Source of the DNA: Comamonas sp. 26
GTDB lineage: Bacteria; Pseudomonadota; Gammaproteobacteria; Burkholderiales; Burkholderiaceae_C
Direction of reading: 5' to 3'
Assembly: GCF_002754475.1 (NCBI RefSeq)
Contig: NZ_PEFL01000003.1
Coordinates: forward strand, 558,001 to 622,000
Length of the DNA stretch: 64,000 nt
The position numbers and the translations under genes were made by a program. Numbering within the stretch: the first letter of the stretch is position 1; every line of letters begins with the position of its first letter. Below, in pieces: positions 9,412-18,134 of this stretch. The notes beneath the pieces are model-generated. The model saw only the letters and a program-made list of their open reading frames with translations, ran no database searches and had not been told where the DNA came from.

Positions 9412-9437
9412 GCTTCGCCTTTGATGCGAAGTTTTAT
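9412..9437 (+). terminator. Terminator-like hairpin before rplC
   Basis: CTTCGC (9413-9418) pairs with GCGAAG (9426-9431), followed by TTTTATT. The stem is short. Placed right after the long GAAA hairpin, it could act as the terminator half of an attenuator controlling rplC and downstream genes. Confidence 0.45.
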
Positions 9438-9526
9438 TAACCTTCTTTTGTGTGCTAAGCCTTATGGGCAAAGGTGCAACGCTGAGCCAATTGCAGTTTC
9501 AGCGGCAAAAGTTTTGGAGCAAACAA

Positions 9527-10201
9527 ATGAGTCTGAGCAACTCCCTGGGGTTGCTGGGTCGCAAGGTGGGCATGATGCGTCTGTTTACTGATGATGGGGA
9601 CTCCGTGCCTGTCACAGTGGTGGATGTGTCTAACAACCGCGTTACCCAGGTCAAAACCCAAGAGAACGATGGCTACGTGGCCCTGCAGGTCACGTTCGGT
9701 GCACGCAAGGCCTCTCGCGTGACCAAGCCAGCTGCTGGCCACCTCGCTAAGGCGGGCGTCGAAGCCGGTGAAGTGACCCGCGAATTTCGTGTAACTGATG
9801 AAACCGCTGGCAAGTACGCCGCTGGTGCTGTTCTGCCTGTGGCCGAACTGTTCAGCGTTGGCCAGAAGGTGGACGTGCAAGGCACATCCATCGGTAAGGG
9901 TTTCGCCGGTACGATCAAGCGCCACAACTTCTCGTCGCAGCGCGCATCGCACGGTAACAGCCGTTCGCACAATGTTCCCGGTTCTATCGGTATGGCACAA
10001 GACCCAGGTCGCGTGTTCCCCGGCAAGAAGATGACCGGTCACATGGGTGACGAAACCATCACTACTCAAAATCTCGACGTGGTTCGTATTGACGAAGCAC
10101 GCCAACTGCTGTTGATCAAGGGTGCAATTCCCGGCGCTAAGGGTGGCTTTGTCTCCGTGCGTCCAGCGATCAAGGCTAAAGCTTCCAAAGGAGCGAACTA
10201 A
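9527..10201 (+). CDS. rplC: 50S ribosomal protein L3
   Basis: A 224-residue protein beginning [20 protein letters not shown], slightly longer than E. coli L3 (209). The conserved loop near residues 145-180 ([15 protein letters not shown], then [11 protein letters not shown]) reaches the peptidyl-transferase centre. The ATG at 9527 is preceded by TTGGAGC; an in-frame ATG at 9452 would add 25 residues without conservation. The stop codon shares one base with the rplD start, which suggests translational coupling. Confidence 0.97.
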   Translation: MSLSNSLGLLGRKVGMMRLFTDDGDSVPVTVVDVSNNRVTQVKTQENDGYVALQVTFGARKASRVTKPAAGHLAKAGVEAGEVTREFRVTDETAGKYAAGAVLPVAELFSVGQKVDVQGTSIGKGFAGTIKRHNFSSQRASHGNSRSHNVPGSIGMAQDPGRVFPGKKMTGHMGDETITTQNLDVVRIDEARQLLLIKGAIPGAKGGFVSVRPAIKAKASKGAN

Positions 10202-10824
10202 TGCAGCTCGAACTCCTGAATGAACAAGGCCAGGCTGCATCGAAGTTCGATGCTCCCGAGACTGTGTTCGGTCGTGAATTCAACGAAGATCTGGTCCACC
10301 AGCTGGTGACTGCCTACCGTGCTAACGCACGTCAAGGTACTCGCGCTCAGAAGGACCGTGAGCAAGTGCGTCACACCACTGCCAAGCCTTTCAAGCAAAA
10401 GGGTACTGGTCGTGCACGTGCTGGTATGTCCTCTTCGCCTCTGTGGCGTGGCGGCGGCCGCATCTTCCCAAATCTGCCTGAAGAAAACTTCGCGCAGAAG
10501 ATCAACAAGAAGATGTACCGCGCTGGTATGGCTTCCATCCTGTCTCAGCTGGCCCGCGAAGGTCGTCTGGCAGTTGTGGATTCCCTGACTCTGGATACCC
10601 CCAAGACCAAGGTGCTGGCTGACAAGTTCAAGGCTATGAACCTGTCTACGTCGGTAATGGTGATCGCCGAAGAAATCGACGAAAACCTGTACCTGGCATC
10701 CCGCAATCTGAAGAACGTGTTCGTGGTTGAGCCGCGCTATGCTGACCCCGTGTCACTGGTGCACTACAAGAAAGTGCTCATCACCAAGGGTGCGATCGAC
10801 AAACTCAAGGAGATGTTCGCATGA
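10201..10824 (+). CDS. rplD: 50S ribosomal protein L4
   Basis: A 207-residue protein. The extended loop with [16 protein letters not shown] and [14 protein letters not shown] reaches into the exit tunnel, where macrolide-resistance changes occur in other bacteria; the conserved KGTGRAR core looks normal. In E. coli L4 represses the S10 operon both by attenuation and at translation. It overlaps rplC by one base and rplW by four (ATGA). Confidence 0.97.
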   Translation: MQLELLNEQGQAASKFDAPETVFGREFNEDLVHQLVTAYRANARQGTRAQKDREQVRHTTAKPFKQKGTGRARAGMSSSPLWRGGGRIFPNLPEENFAQKINKKMYRAGMASILSQLAREGRLAVVDSLTLDTPKTKVLADKFKAMNLSTSVMVIAEEIDENLYLASRNLKNVFVVEPRYADPVSLVHYKKVLITKGAIDKLKEMFA

Positions 10825-11135
10825 GCACTACCAAGTTTGACGAAGGTCGTCTGATGCAAGTGCTGGTCGCTCCCATCGTGTCCGAAAAGGCCACCATGGT
10901 TGCTGAAAAGTCCAATGCTGTGACGTTCAAGGTGCTGCAGAGCGCTACCAAGCACGAAATCAAGGCCGCTGTGGAATTGATGTTCAAGGTTGAAGTGGCT
11001 GGCGTTTCCGTGGTGAATACCAAGGGCAAGACCAAGCGCTTTGGCAAGACCGTTGGCCGTCGCGACAATGTTCGCAAGGCTTACGTGATGCTCAAGCCCG
11101 GTCAAGAGCTGAACCTGTCTGGGGAGGCTGCGTAA
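10821..11135 (+). CDS. rplW: 50S ribosomal protein L23
   Basis: A 104-residue protein at the tunnel exit, where trigger factor and the signal recognition particle dock. The [21 protein letters not shown] start and [19 protein letters not shown] basic loop are typical. It overlaps rplD by four bases and is separated from rplB by two bases. Confidence 0.97.
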   Translation: MSTTKFDEGRLMQVLVAPIVSEKATMVAEKSNAVTFKVLQSATKHEIKAAVELMFKVEVAGVSVVNTKGKTKRFGKTVGRRDNVRKAYVMLKPGQELNLSGEAA

Positions 11136-11137
11136 TC

Positions 11138-11962
11138 ATGGCTGTTATTAAGCTCAAACCTACGACTCCCGGCCAACGTGGCGCGGTCAAGATTTCTCGC
11201 GACCACCTGCACAAGGGTGAGGGCTTTGCCCCCCTGCTGGAACCTCAGTTCCAGAAAGCCGGTCGTAACAACAACGGTCACATTACTGTTCGCCACAAGG
11301 GCGGTGGTCACAAGCACCACTACCGCGTGGTTGACTTTACGCGTACCAAGGACGGTATCCCCGCCAAGGTCGAGCGCATTGAATACGATCCAAACCGTAC
11401 GGCTCACATCGCTCTGGTGTGCTATGCCGACGGCGAGCGTCGCTACATCATTGCTCCTCGCAACCTGGAAGTGGGCGCTACGATTGTCAGTGGTTCCGAC
11501 GCGCCTATCCGCGTTGGTAACACACTGCCAATCCGTAACATCCCCGTGGGCTCGACTATCCACTGCATCGAACTGAAAATCGGTGCCGGTGCTCAGATCG
11601 CTCGCTCGGCTGGTACCTCTGCCACTCTGCTGGCTCGCGAAGGCATCTACGCTCAAGTGCGTATGCGTTCGGGTGAAGTCCGTAAGGTGCACATTGAGTG
11701 CCGCGCCACTATCGGTGAAGTCGCCAACGAAGAACACAGCCTGCGCCGTCTGGGCAAGGCCGGTGTGAAGCGCTGGATGGGTATTCGTCCTACCGTTCGC
11801 GGTGTGGTGATGAACCCTGTGGATCACCCACACGGTGGCGGTGAAGGCAAGACCGGTGAAGGTCGTCATGCAGTTGACCCATGGGGCAACTTGACGAAGG
11901 GCTACCGTACCCGTAACAACAAGCGCACACAGACAATGATTGTGTCGCGTCGTAAAAAGTAA
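11138..11962 (+). CDS. rplB: 50S ribosomal protein L2
   Basis: A 274-residue primary 23S rRNA-binding protein, essential for subunit joining and peptidyl transfer. The [20 protein letters not shown] segment near residue 45 and the [19 protein letters not shown] region near residue 225, with the conserved catalytic-centre histidine, are intact. Length matches the family. Confidence 0.98.
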   Translation: MAVIKLKPTTPGQRGAVKISRDHLHKGEGFAPLLEPQFQKAGRNNNGHITVRHKGGGHKHHYRVVDFTRTKDGIPAKVERIEYDPNRTAHIALVCYADGERRYIIAPRNLEVGATIVSGSDAPIRVGNTLPIRNIPVGSTIHCIELKIGAGAQIARSAGTSATLLAREGIYAQVRMRSGEVRKVHIECRATIGEVANEEHSLRRLGKAGVKRWMGIRPTVRGVVMNPVDHPHGGGEGKTGEGRHAVDPWGNLTKGYRTRNNKRTQTMIVSRRKK

Positions 11963-11972
11963 GGGGTAGCAA

Positions 11973-12248
11973 ATGACACGTTCTCTCAAAAAGGGCCCAT
12001 TTGTTGACCATCACTTGCTGGCTAAGGTTGAAAAAGCCGTTGCCACCAAGGATAAGAAGCCAGTGAAGACTTGGTCGCGCCGTTCGATGGTTCTGCCCGA
12101 TTTCATCGGTCTGACCATTGCTGTGCACAACGGCAAGCAACACGTGCCAGTCTATGTGACAGACCAGATGGTCGGTCACAAGCTCGGTGAATTCGCGCTG
12201 ACTCGTACCTTCAAGGGACACCCAGCGGACAAGAAAGCCAAGAAGTAA
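11973..12248 (+). CDS. rpsS: 30S ribosomal protein S19
   Basis: A 91-residue protein ([16 protein letters not shown] start) in the small-subunit head that contacts the A-site finger. The [20 protein letters not shown] core and the basic end are typical. It starts 10 bases after rplB with an AGGGGT ribosome binding site. Confidence 0.98.
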   Translation: MTRSLKKGPFVDHHLLAKVEKAVATKDKKPVKTWSRRSMVLPDFIGLTIAVHNGKQHVPVYVTDQMVGHKLGEFALTRTFKGHPADKKAKK

Positions 12249-12258
12249 GGAATAGAAC

Positions 12259-12591
12259 ATGTCTGAAACACGTGCTGTTCTCCGTGGCGTCCGCCTGTCT
12301 GTTGACAAGGGTCGCTTGGTCGCGGATCTGATCCGTGGCAAGAAGGTGGATCAAGCCTTGAACATTCTCCAGTTCACGCAGAAAAAAGCTGCTGTGATCC
12401 TGAAGAAGGTTCTGGAATCCGCTATCGCCAATGCTGAGCACAATGACGGCGCTGATATCGACGATCTGAAGGTTACGACCATCTACGTCGAACAAGGCAC
12501 CACGCTCAAGCGTTTCACTGCTCGCGCCAAGGGCCGTGGCAATCGCATCAGCAAGCCTACATGTCACATTTATGTGACAGTTGGTAACTGA
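12259..12591 (+). CDS. rplV: 50S ribosomal protein L22
   Basis: A 110-residue protein whose beta-hairpin lines the exit tunnel. Conserved segments: [20 protein letters not shown] near residue 11 and [17 protein letters not shown] near residue 81, just before the end. No deletion is seen in the tunnel hairpin, the usual site of macrolide-resistance changes. It lies 10 bases after rpsS and 16 before rpsC. Confidence 0.97.
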   Translation: MSETRAVLRGVRLSVDKGRLVADLIRGKKVDQALNILQFTQKKAAVILKKVLESAIANAEHNDGADIDDLKVTTIYVEQGTTLKRFTARAKGRGNRISKPTCHIYVTVGN

Positions 12592-12607
12592 GGCCTTAAG
12601 GAAGAAT

Positions 12608-13480
12608 ATGGGACAGAAAATCCATCCTACCGGCTTCCGCCTTGCTGTAAGCCGTAACTGGGCTAGCCGTTGGTACGCTAGCAACCGTGACTTCGCCGGC
12701 ATGCTGGCTGAAGACATCAAGGTGCGTGAGTACCTGAAGGCCAAGCTGAAGAACGCTGCTGTTGCACGCGTTGTGATTGAGCGTCCTGCAAAGAGCGCCC
12801 GCATCACGATCTTCTCGGCTCGTCCTGGTGTTGTGATCGGTAAGAAGGGCGAAGACATTGAGGCCTTGAAGAAGGAACTCACTGCTCGTCTGGGCGTGCC
12901 AGTCGCTGTGAACATCGAAGAAGTGCGCAAGCCTGAAATCGATGCCAAGTTGATCGCTGATTCCATCTGCCAGCAGCTGGAAAAGCGCATCATGTTCCGC
13001 CGCGCCATGAAGCGTGCTATGCAGAACGCCATGCGTCTGGGTGCTCAAGGCATCAAGATCATGTCTTCCGGTCGTCTGAACGGTATCGAAATTGCTCGTA
13101 CCGAGTGGTACCGTGAAGGCCGCGTGCCTCTGCACACACTGCGCGCCGACATCGACTATGGCTTCTCCGAAGCCAAGACGACATACGGCATCATCGGTGT
13201 GAAGGTCTGGGTCTACAAGGGTGATACCTTGGGCCGTAACGATCTGCCCGCCGTTGAGACTCCTCGTCCTGACGACGAGCGTCGTCCACGTGGCCCTCGC
13301 CGCGATGGTCGTCGTGATAGCCGTGATGGCGCAGGCCGTGGTGGCCGCCGCCCCGCTGGCACCAATGCCGCTCCCGCTGACGGTAGCGACAAGCCTGCAG
13401 GCGCTGGTGCTGATTCCGTTAAGCGCGTTCGCAAGACTGACGCGCCCGCTGCAGCTGCAGCGGACGGTAAAGGAGAATAA
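12608..13480 (+). CDS. rpsC: 30S ribosomal protein S3 with long basic tail
   Basis: A 290-residue protein with the [14 protein letters not shown] start, an N-terminal KH domain ([20 protein letters not shown] near residue 73) and the C-terminal S3 domain ending near residue 212 ([12 protein letters not shown]). E. coli S3 has 233 residues; here about 70 extra residues rich in Arg, Gly, Asp, Pro and then Ala follow the folded part. This tail seems to be a Burkholderiales trait but is unusual among bacteria. The ATG at 12608 is the S3 start; an in-frame ATG at 12581 overlaps rplV and is rejected. Confidence 0.97.
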   Translation: MGQKIHPTGFRLAVSRNWASRWYASNRDFAGMLAEDIKVREYLKAKLKNAAVARVVIERPAKSARITIFSARPGVVIGKKGEDIEALKKELTARLGVPVAVNIEEVRKPEIDAKLIADSICQQLEKRIMFRRAMKRAMQNAMRLGAQGIKIMSSGRLNGIEIARTEWYREGRVPLHTLRADIDYGFSEAKTTYGIIGVKVWVYKGDTLGRNDLPAVETPRPDDERRPRGPRRDGRRDSRDGAGRGGRRPAGTNAAPADGSDKPAGAGADSVKRVRKTDAPAAAAADGKGE

Positions 13481-13482
13481 AG

Positions 13483-13899
13483 ATGCTGCAACCTGCTCGC
13501 CGCAAATATCGCAAGGAGCAAAAGGGTCGCAACACCGGTATTGCAACGCGTGGTAACTCCGTTGCTTTCGGTGACTTCGGCCTGAAGTCTACTGACCGTG
13601 GCCGTTTGACGGCCCGCCAGATCGAAGCCGCACGTCGTGCGATTTCCCGTCACGTGAAGCGTGGTGGTCGTATCTGGATCCGCGTGTTCCCGGACAAGCC
13701 AATCTCTACCAAGCCCGCCGAAGTGCGTATGGGTAACGGTAAGGGCAACCCCGAGTACTACGTGGCTGAAATCCAGCCTGGTAAGGTGATCTACGAAATC
13801 GTAGGCGTACCTGAAGAGCTGGCCCGTGAAGCGTTCCGCTTGGCTGCTGCAAAGCTGCCTCTGCGCACGACCTTCGTGTCTCGTCACATTGGTGCTTAA
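13483..13899 (+). CDS. rplP: 50S ribosomal protein L16
   Basis: A 138-residue protein ([17 protein letters not shown] start) that helps organise the A-site tRNA and the L7/L12 stalk base. The [20 protein letters not shown] segment is typical. It starts two bases after rpsC. Confidence 0.98.
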   Translation: MLQPARRKYRKEQKGRNTGIATRGNSVAFGDFGLKSTDRGRLTARQIEAARRAISRHVKRGGRIWIRVFPDKPISTKPAEVRMGNGKGNPEYYVAEIQPGKVIYEIVGVPEELAREAFRLAAAKLPLRTTFVSRHIGA

Positions 13900-13909
13900 G
13901 GAGATCAAC

Positions 13910-14107
13910 ATGACTAAATCTGCTGAACTCCGCCAAAAAGACGTGGCCGGTCTGGAAGCTGAAGTGAAGTCCTTGCAAAAGGCTCATTTCGGTCTGCGCA
14001 TGCAAAAAGCCACGCAACAACTGGGCAATACAGCGACTATCAAGGCTACTCGCCGCGATATCGCTCGTGCCAAGACCATTCTTGCTGAAAAGCAAGCCGC
14101 CAAGTAA
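13910..14107 (+). CDS. rpmC: 50S ribosomal protein L29
   Basis: A 65-residue, mostly helical protein at the tunnel exit next to L23. Start [11 protein letters not shown], with [18 protein letters not shown] as the conserved core. The ATG at 13910 has a perfect AAGGAG ribosome binding site formed partly by the rplP stop region; longer in-frame starts inside rplP are rejected. Confidence 0.96.
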   Translation: MTKSAELRQKDVAGLEAEVKSLQKAHFGLRMQKATQQLGNTATIKATRRDIARAKTILAEKQAAK

Positions 14108-14116
14108 GGAGCCGAC

Positions 14117-14386
14117 ATGACGGAAGCTAAAACATCCCTCAAGCGCACCTTGATTGGCAAGGTCGTTAGCGACAAGCGCACTAAGACTGTGACCGTTCTG
14201 GTTGAACGCCGCGTTAAGCACCCCCTGTACGACAAGATCATGATCAAGTCGAGCAAGTACCACGCTCATGACGAGCAAGGTGAGTACAAGCTGGGTGACG
14301 TGGTTGAAATCACCGAGAGCCGTCCTCTCTCCAAGACCAAGAACTGGGTTGCTACCCGCTTGGTGCAAAAGGCTGCTCTGGTGTAA
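14117..14386 (+). CDS. rpsQ: 30S ribosomal protein S17
   Basis: An 89-residue OB-fold protein that binds the 5' domain of 16S rRNA. Core motifs: [19 protein letters not shown] and [19 protein letters not shown]. It is the last gene of this transcription unit: a strong terminator begins 35 bases later, whereas in many bacteria rplN, rplX and rplE follow directly. Confidence 0.97.
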   Translation: MTEAKTSLKRTLIGKVVSDKRTKTVTVLVERRVKHPLYDKIMIKSSKYHAHDEQGEYKLGDVVEITESRPLSKTKNWVATRLVQKAALV

Positions 14387-14420
14387 GCCTAACTGGCTTT
14401 CCCGGCTGCAAAGCCCTTAA

Positions 14421-14452
14421 AAACGACCCACAATGTTGTGGGTCGTTTTTTT
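14421..14452 (+). terminator. Rho-independent terminator of the S10 gene cluster
   Basis: AAACGACCCACAA (14421-14433) pairs with TTGTGGGTCGTTT (14436-14448) and the right arm runs into a seven-T tract. The very tight loop means the top pair probably opens. This ends the ribosomal unit after rpsQ. Confidence 0.88.
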
Positions 14453-14503
14453 ATTTGGGCCGCCGCAATGAGTGGCCCATGCTTTGCAACTAAGGAGATA
14501 GTC

Positions 14504-15010
14504 ATGATTAAAGTTGGTGATGCCCTGCCCGCGGTTACCTTGATGGAATACGTGGAAGTGGAAGGAAATGGCTGCAGCCTTGGCCCCAACCCCGTAAAGC
14601 TGCCTGAAGCACTGTCTGGCAAGACTATTGCTCTGTTTGCTGTGCCCGGCGCTTTTACGCCCACGTGCTCAGAGAAGCATCTGCCTGGCTATATCGCCAA
14701 GGCGGAAGAGTTCAAGGCGGCAGGTGTTGATGAAATCTGGTGCCTGTCCGTGAACGACGCGTTCGTGATGGGTGCTTGGGGCCGCGATCAGAAGGCCGGT
14801 GGCAAGGTGCGCATGATTGCTGACGGCGATGCAGCCTTTGCCAAGGCGACAGGCCTGACTCTGGACCTCAACGGCAAGGGCCTGGGTCTGCGTGCAAACC
14901 GTTTCTCCATGCTGGTAAAAGATGGCAAGGTGGCTGCGCTGAATGTGGAAGGTCCCGGCAAGTTCGAAGTCAGCGACGCTGACACGATGCTGGCTCAAGT
15001 CAAGGCCTGA
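14504..15010 (+). CDS. Peroxiredoxin, Prx5-like
   Basis: A 168-residue thiol peroxidase that reduces hydrogen peroxide and organic peroxides. The peroxidatic cysteine is Cys55 in VPGAFTPTCSEKHLPGY, the Prx5/AhpC-TSA signature, and WGRDQ with a late conserved arginine (GLRANRFSMLVKDG) matches the Prx5 active site. The ATG at 14504 has a strong AAGGAG site; the in-frame ATG at 14438 lies in the terminator and is rejected. It sits alone between the S10 terminator and a gene fragment. Confidence 0.9.
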   Translation: MIKVGDALPAVTLMEYVEVEGNGCSLGPNPVKLPEALSGKTIALFAVPGAFTPTCSEKHLPGYIAKAEEFKAAGVDEIWCLSVNDAFVMGAWGRDQKAGGKVRMIADGDAAFAKATGLTLDLNGKGLGLRANRFSMLVKDGKVAALNVEGPGKFEVSDADTMLAQVKA

Positions 15011-15022
15011 TAACCGCCTCTA

Positions 15023-15355
15023 TTGGATATCTCTGCCCTCAAGGGCATACATCCCACCGTGATGACTCCCAGTCACGATGACTACCGCTTCTTTGATGCA
15101 ATGGTGGACCCTGTAACGCGTCGCTATCTTTCTGAGGACTACGGTTTTTGCCGTCTCTGGAGTGGCATGGGCGAACACATCTATGTTGACGCCAACTCAA
15201 ACCTCTTGCACCAGGGCTCCAAGCTTTACAAAGGCAACTTTGCAGACAGGCTGAACCATGTACTGTCTTATGCCGTCAATGGCACAGCTGGGGCGAGGAT
15301 GGAATTGCAGGGCTCGCAGTATCTGCAGCCTAATGAGATTGGACCTGCCGCGTAA
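15023..15355 (+). pseudogene. 5'-truncated glycosyltransferase-like fragment
   Basis: A 110-codon open frame starting at TTG only 12 bases after the peroxiredoxin stop, in the same frame and after a second in-frame stop (TAA at 15011-15013). No ribosome binding site is visible. The segment RYLSEDYGFCRLWSGMG followed by an acidic VDANSNLLHQGSKLYKG stretch resembles the C-terminal acceptor-site part of some GT-A type glycosyltransferase-like proteins; the nucleotide-binding N-terminal half is missing. I read it as the remnant of a larger gene, though a small expressed protein cannot be excluded. The family assignment is from pattern memory only. Confidence 0.45.
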
Positions 15356-15386
15356 GCACAGGCCTTGGCAAGCGCTGAGTTAATGC

Positions 15387-15419
15387 AAGGCGTCCGAATG
15401 CAAATTCGGATGCCTTTTC
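15387..15419 (+). terminator. Rho-independent terminator
   Basis: AAGGCGTCCGAA (15387-15398) pairs with TTCGGATGCCTT (15405-15416) with one G-T pair, a six-base loop and a T-rich end. It ends transcription of the peroxiredoxin unit and faces the convergent GNAT gene. Confidence 0.75.
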
Positions 15420-15445
15420 TGTTTCAAGAGCCCTTGCGCAGAGGC

Positions 15446-15934
15446 TTAAAGCAAAGCGGCCTTGAGATAGTGCGCCCCTTGCAAGGGGTTGTGATAGTAG
15501 GGCTCGATGGACTCAAAGCCTAGCTCTTCATAGAGCTTGCGGGCAGCCTCCATGTCGTCGAGGGTGTCCAGCAGCACATGGTCGTAACCCGCTTGGCGGG
15601 CTGTATCGAGCATGGCTTCGACCAGCTGGCGACCTAGACCCACACCGCGAAAAGCTTGGCGCACATACAGGCGCTTCATTTCGGCAGCGTTGGGATAGTC
15701 GCAATCGTCCAGAGGGCGCAGGGCGCAGCAGCCTGCAATGCTTCCATCCACGCGTGCGAGCAGAATCTGCCCTCGTGGTCCGGAATACTCGCCGGGAAGG
15801 TTGGTGAGTTCGGTTTCGAATCCTTGAAATTTCAGGTCGATGTTCAGGCTGTCCGCATATTCCTGGAAGATCTGGCGCACGGCGTGCATATCTTCCGGAG
15901 TGGGGATCAGCAAGTCCACTGCAGTCTTGTCCAC
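15446..15934 (-). CDS. GNAT-family N-acetyltransferase
   Basis: A 162-residue acetyl-CoA-dependent acetyltransferase. The acetyl-CoA pyrophosphate-binding motif RGVGLGRQL is at residues 96-104, preceded by the usual strand EMKRLYVRQAF, and the C-terminal LYEELGFESIEPYY is the family ending. The substrate is unknown; overall pattern resembles small uncharacterised GNATs rather than RimI or antibiotic acetyltransferases. It is transcribed convergently with the peroxiredoxin unit. Confidence 0.85.
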   Translation of the reverse strand: MDKTAVDLLIPTPEDMHAVRQIFQEYADSLNIDLKFQGFETELTNLPGEYSGPRGQILLARVDGSIAGCCALRPLDDCDYPNAAEMKRLYVRQAFRGVGLGRQLVEAMLDTARQAGYDHVLLDTLDDMEAARKLYEELGFESIEPYYHNPLQGAHYLKAALL

Positions 15935-16016
15935 GGCAACTAGGCGATGATGAAAGAAGAGTCAGTGTAGCGGCAAGCGCGCGGCATGGTTAAAGCGGGA
16001 TGGGTGATGTCAGAAC

Positions 16017-16721
16017 TCAGAAAGCAGCGCCTTGACCTAGCTGATGCACCCACCATGAAATGCCGCTGGCCACAACGGCCAGCGCAGCGGCCAGCACCCG
16101 CGTACCCATGGTGTCGTGGGCAGAAGGCACGGGTCCGTCCAGCAGCTTGTCTCCCGTCACCATGGCGGGCACAAGTTTGTCGCCCTTGAGGCTGTAGCCA
16201 ATGACGGCCAGCAGGTGCAGAGCGACCAGAGCATAAATCAGATACTGCCCCCAGTGAGCGTGGTAGTTGGTGGCCTGAGAAATAAGATCGCCAGAGACAA
16301 AGCGCGTCAGCGGCCCGCTGAAGGCAATTTCGTCATCACTCAAGAGCCCACTTGCGATCTGTGCTATCAAAATAATTAGCATTGCGATGACTGAAAGTGC
16401 ACCCAGTGGGTTGTGGCCAGCACGGTCTTGCGTTGTCGATACGCCGCGCACATAGCGCCCAAGTGCCTCAGGCGACGGAATAAAGCTGCCAAAGCGCGAC
16501 CAGTACCCGCCCACCACGCCCCAGAGAATGCGAAAGACCAGCAAAGCCAGAACGACCTGACCCAATATCAAATGCCAGTTCATGGCATTGCCGCCCATCT
16601 TGGCGGTGACCACCAGGGCCACGATGCATGCAGCCAGTAGCCAGTGAAACAGGCGGGTTGGCAGATCCCAGATGCGTACTTTATGGGGTAGGGCAGAGGC
16701 AGGTGTGGTGGGCTGTGTCAT
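16017..16721 (-). CDS. Cytochrome b561-family membrane protein
   Basis: A 234-residue integral membrane cytochrome b of the prokaryotic b561 (Ni/Fe-hydrogenase cytochrome b-like) type. It has four to five membrane segments and histidines placed to bind heme b: RLFHWLLAACIV near residue 25, NWHLILGQ near residue 49, HAHWGQYLIY near residue 155 and ALHLLAVIGYSLKGD near residue 168. It likely moves electrons between quinones and a periplasmic c-type cytochrome. The gene for a cytochrome c' diverges from it 147 bases away, so the two may work or be regulated together. Confidence 0.85.
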   Translation of the reverse strand: MTQPTTPASALPHKVRIWDLPTRLFHWLLAACIVALVVTAKMGGNAMNWHLILGQVVLALLVFRILWGVVGGYWSRFGSFIPSPEALGRYVRGVSTTQDRAGHNPLGALSVIAMLIILIAQIASGLLSDDEIAFSGPLTRFVSGDLISQATNYHAHWGQYLIYALVALHLLAVIGYSLKGDKLVPAMVTGDKLLDGPVPSAHDTMGTRVLAAALAVVASGISWWVHQLGQGAAF

Positions 16722-16868
16722 GTTTTATTCAGTGCTGATAGGCACAAGCATTGTGCCCTGATGGGTGGGAAACCCCGTCTGAGGCGCAGTGCGCGCTTTC
16801 ATCGGCCTCTGCCATACTGCTCGGGCAGCCGCTTGCGGCATGTTGTTGAACCAAGAAAGGATAACCCG

Positions 16869-17315
16869 ATGAAAGCTTTCTCCTCCCTGGCTCTGGCCGC
16901 TGTGGTTGCCACCGCGGCCTTGCCTGCTTCGGCGCAATTTGCCAAATCCGAAGATGCCATCAAGTACCGGCAGAGCGCATTGAGCGTGCTGGGTACGCAT
17001 TTCAGCCGCCTGGGTGCGATGGCCAATGGCAAGATTCCTTTTGATGCCAAGAGCGCTCAGGAAAGCGCGGAAGTCGTCGCTTTTATGTCCAAGCTGCCAT
17101 GGGCTGGCTTTGGCGCGGGTACCGAAGGCGGCAAGGCCAAGCCTGAAGTGTGGAAGGAGCAGGCCAAGTTCCATGACCTGAGCGGCAAGATGGAGGCAGA
17201 AGTCGTCAAGCTCAACGCCGCAGCCAAGACGGGCAATCTGGATAACCTCAAGACCGCCTTTGGCCCTGCAGCGAACAGCTGCAAGAGCTGCCACGACAGC
17301 TTCCGCAACAAGTAA
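16869..17315 (+). CDS. Cytochrome c' (periplasmic)
   Basis: A 148-residue protein with a signal peptide (cleavage after LPASAQ, about residue 23) and a four-helix bundle ending in the heme-binding motif Cys138-Lys-Ser-Cys141-His142. The C-terminal heme site and length match class II cytochrome c', which binds nitric oxide and other gases. The ATG at 16869 has an AAAGGATAA ribosome binding site; the ATG at 16761 adds 36 residues of no sense before the signal peptide. A cytochrome b561 gene diverges upstream. Confidence 0.9.
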   Translation: MKAFSSLALAAVVATAALPASAQFAKSEDAIKYRQSALSVLGTHFSRLGAMANGKIPFDAKSAQESAEVVAFMSKLPWAGFGAGTEGGKAKPEVWKEQAKFHDLSGKMEAEVVKLNAAAKTGNLDNLKTAFGPAANSCKSCHDSFRNK

Positions 17316-17340
17316 TCGCTGCCCCTCTATTGGGCAGTCA

Positions 17341-17370
17341 CAAAAAAAACCGGCATTGCCGGTTTTTTTG
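17341..17370 (+). terminator. Bidirectional rho-independent terminator
   Basis: A-rich run, ACCGGC, short ATT loop, GCCGGT, then seven T; both strands give a stem followed by T. It can end both the cytochrome c' gene (plus) and the TlpA-like gene (minus). Confidence 0.85.
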
Positions 17371-17371
17371 T

Positions 17372-17408
17372 GAGCTTCTTGCGCTTGTCTATATCGGGTC
17401 TCAGAGCT
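17372..17408 (+). repeat. Degenerate copy of dispersed repeat R1
   Basis: GAGCTTCTTGCGCTTGTCTAT followed by TCTCAGAGCT resembles the R1 unit (TAGCTGCTTGCGCTTATCTA then CCAGAGGCC at 36813-36847). The second half is diverged, and GCGCGCAAGCAGCTATG at 17437-17453 looks like an inverted half copy. Confidence 0.45.
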
Positions 17409-17469
17409 ATTTCACTCTGAGATCAAGCAGGTACGCGCGCAAGCAGCTATGTTTTTTGCAAGTCAAGGC

Positions 17470-18006
17470 TCAGACGCTGGCGGGCTCGGCCAGCAGCTTT
17501 TCAATGAGTTTGTGGAGTTCCGCAAAGTCGGGTGCACCGATATAGCTCTTCACAATCTCGCCGCGCTTGTTGACGATGAAGGTGCTGGGGGTGAGCTTCA
17601 CATCACCCCAGGCCTTGGCCACGCTGCCGGTGTTGTCCAGTGCCACTTGGAAGGGCAGTTTGCGGGATTCGACAAAGTTCACGACATAGCTGGGCGGGTC
17701 GTAGCTCATGGCCACGGCCAGCGTGTCAAAGCCCTTGTCCTGGTACTTTTGGTAGGTGCTGATGATTTGGGGCATCTCGGCCACACAGGTCGTGCAGCTG
17801 GTTGCCCAGAAGTTCACCAGTGTCACCTTGCCCTTCAGGTCATTGGTGGTCTTCTGGCTGCCATCCAGCAGTACAAAAGTGGATTGAGGGGCCGCGGTCT
17901 GCCCTGCGTTCGAATACACCAAAGCTCCGACGCCAATGACGACGGCGGCAACAACGCCTGCGATCCAATGTTTGCTTGCCATAGTGATGAATTGTGCACA
18001 AAACAT
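17470..18006 (-). CDS. TlpA-like thioredoxin-fold protein, membrane-anchored
   Basis: A 178-residue thioredoxin-fold protein with an N-terminal membrane anchor (about residues 14-31) and the redox motif Cys71-Thr-Thr-Cys74 in NFWATSCTTCVAEMPQI. TlpA/ResA-like proteins reduce periplasmic disulfides, often in cytochrome c or cytochrome oxidase assembly, which fits the nearby cytochrome genes. Start choice: the ATG at 18006 has AAGG five bases upstream; an ATG at 17982 (MASKHWIAG) is a reasonable alternative and would remove eight residues. The longer frame to 18051 lacks support. Confidence 0.85.
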   Translation of the reverse strand: MFCAQFITMASKHWIAGVVAAVVIGVGALVYSNAGQTAAPQSTFVLLDGSQKTTNDLKGKVTLVNFWATSCTTCVAEMPQIISTYQKYQDKGFDTLAVAMSYDPPSYVVNFVESRKLPFQVALDNTGSVAKAWGDVKLTPSTFIVNKRGEIVKSYIGAPDFAELHKLIEKLLAEPASV

Positions 18007-18134
18007 CAGCACCTTGCTGATCTTGTGGATTGGTGTCTGAAACAACGACAAAGTTCAGTTTTTACTGCTTAACCCACGGGTCATCCCTAGCTTTGCAGGG
18101 TAAACCGTGCTCATGCGGCTGTTGATAATGGGCC

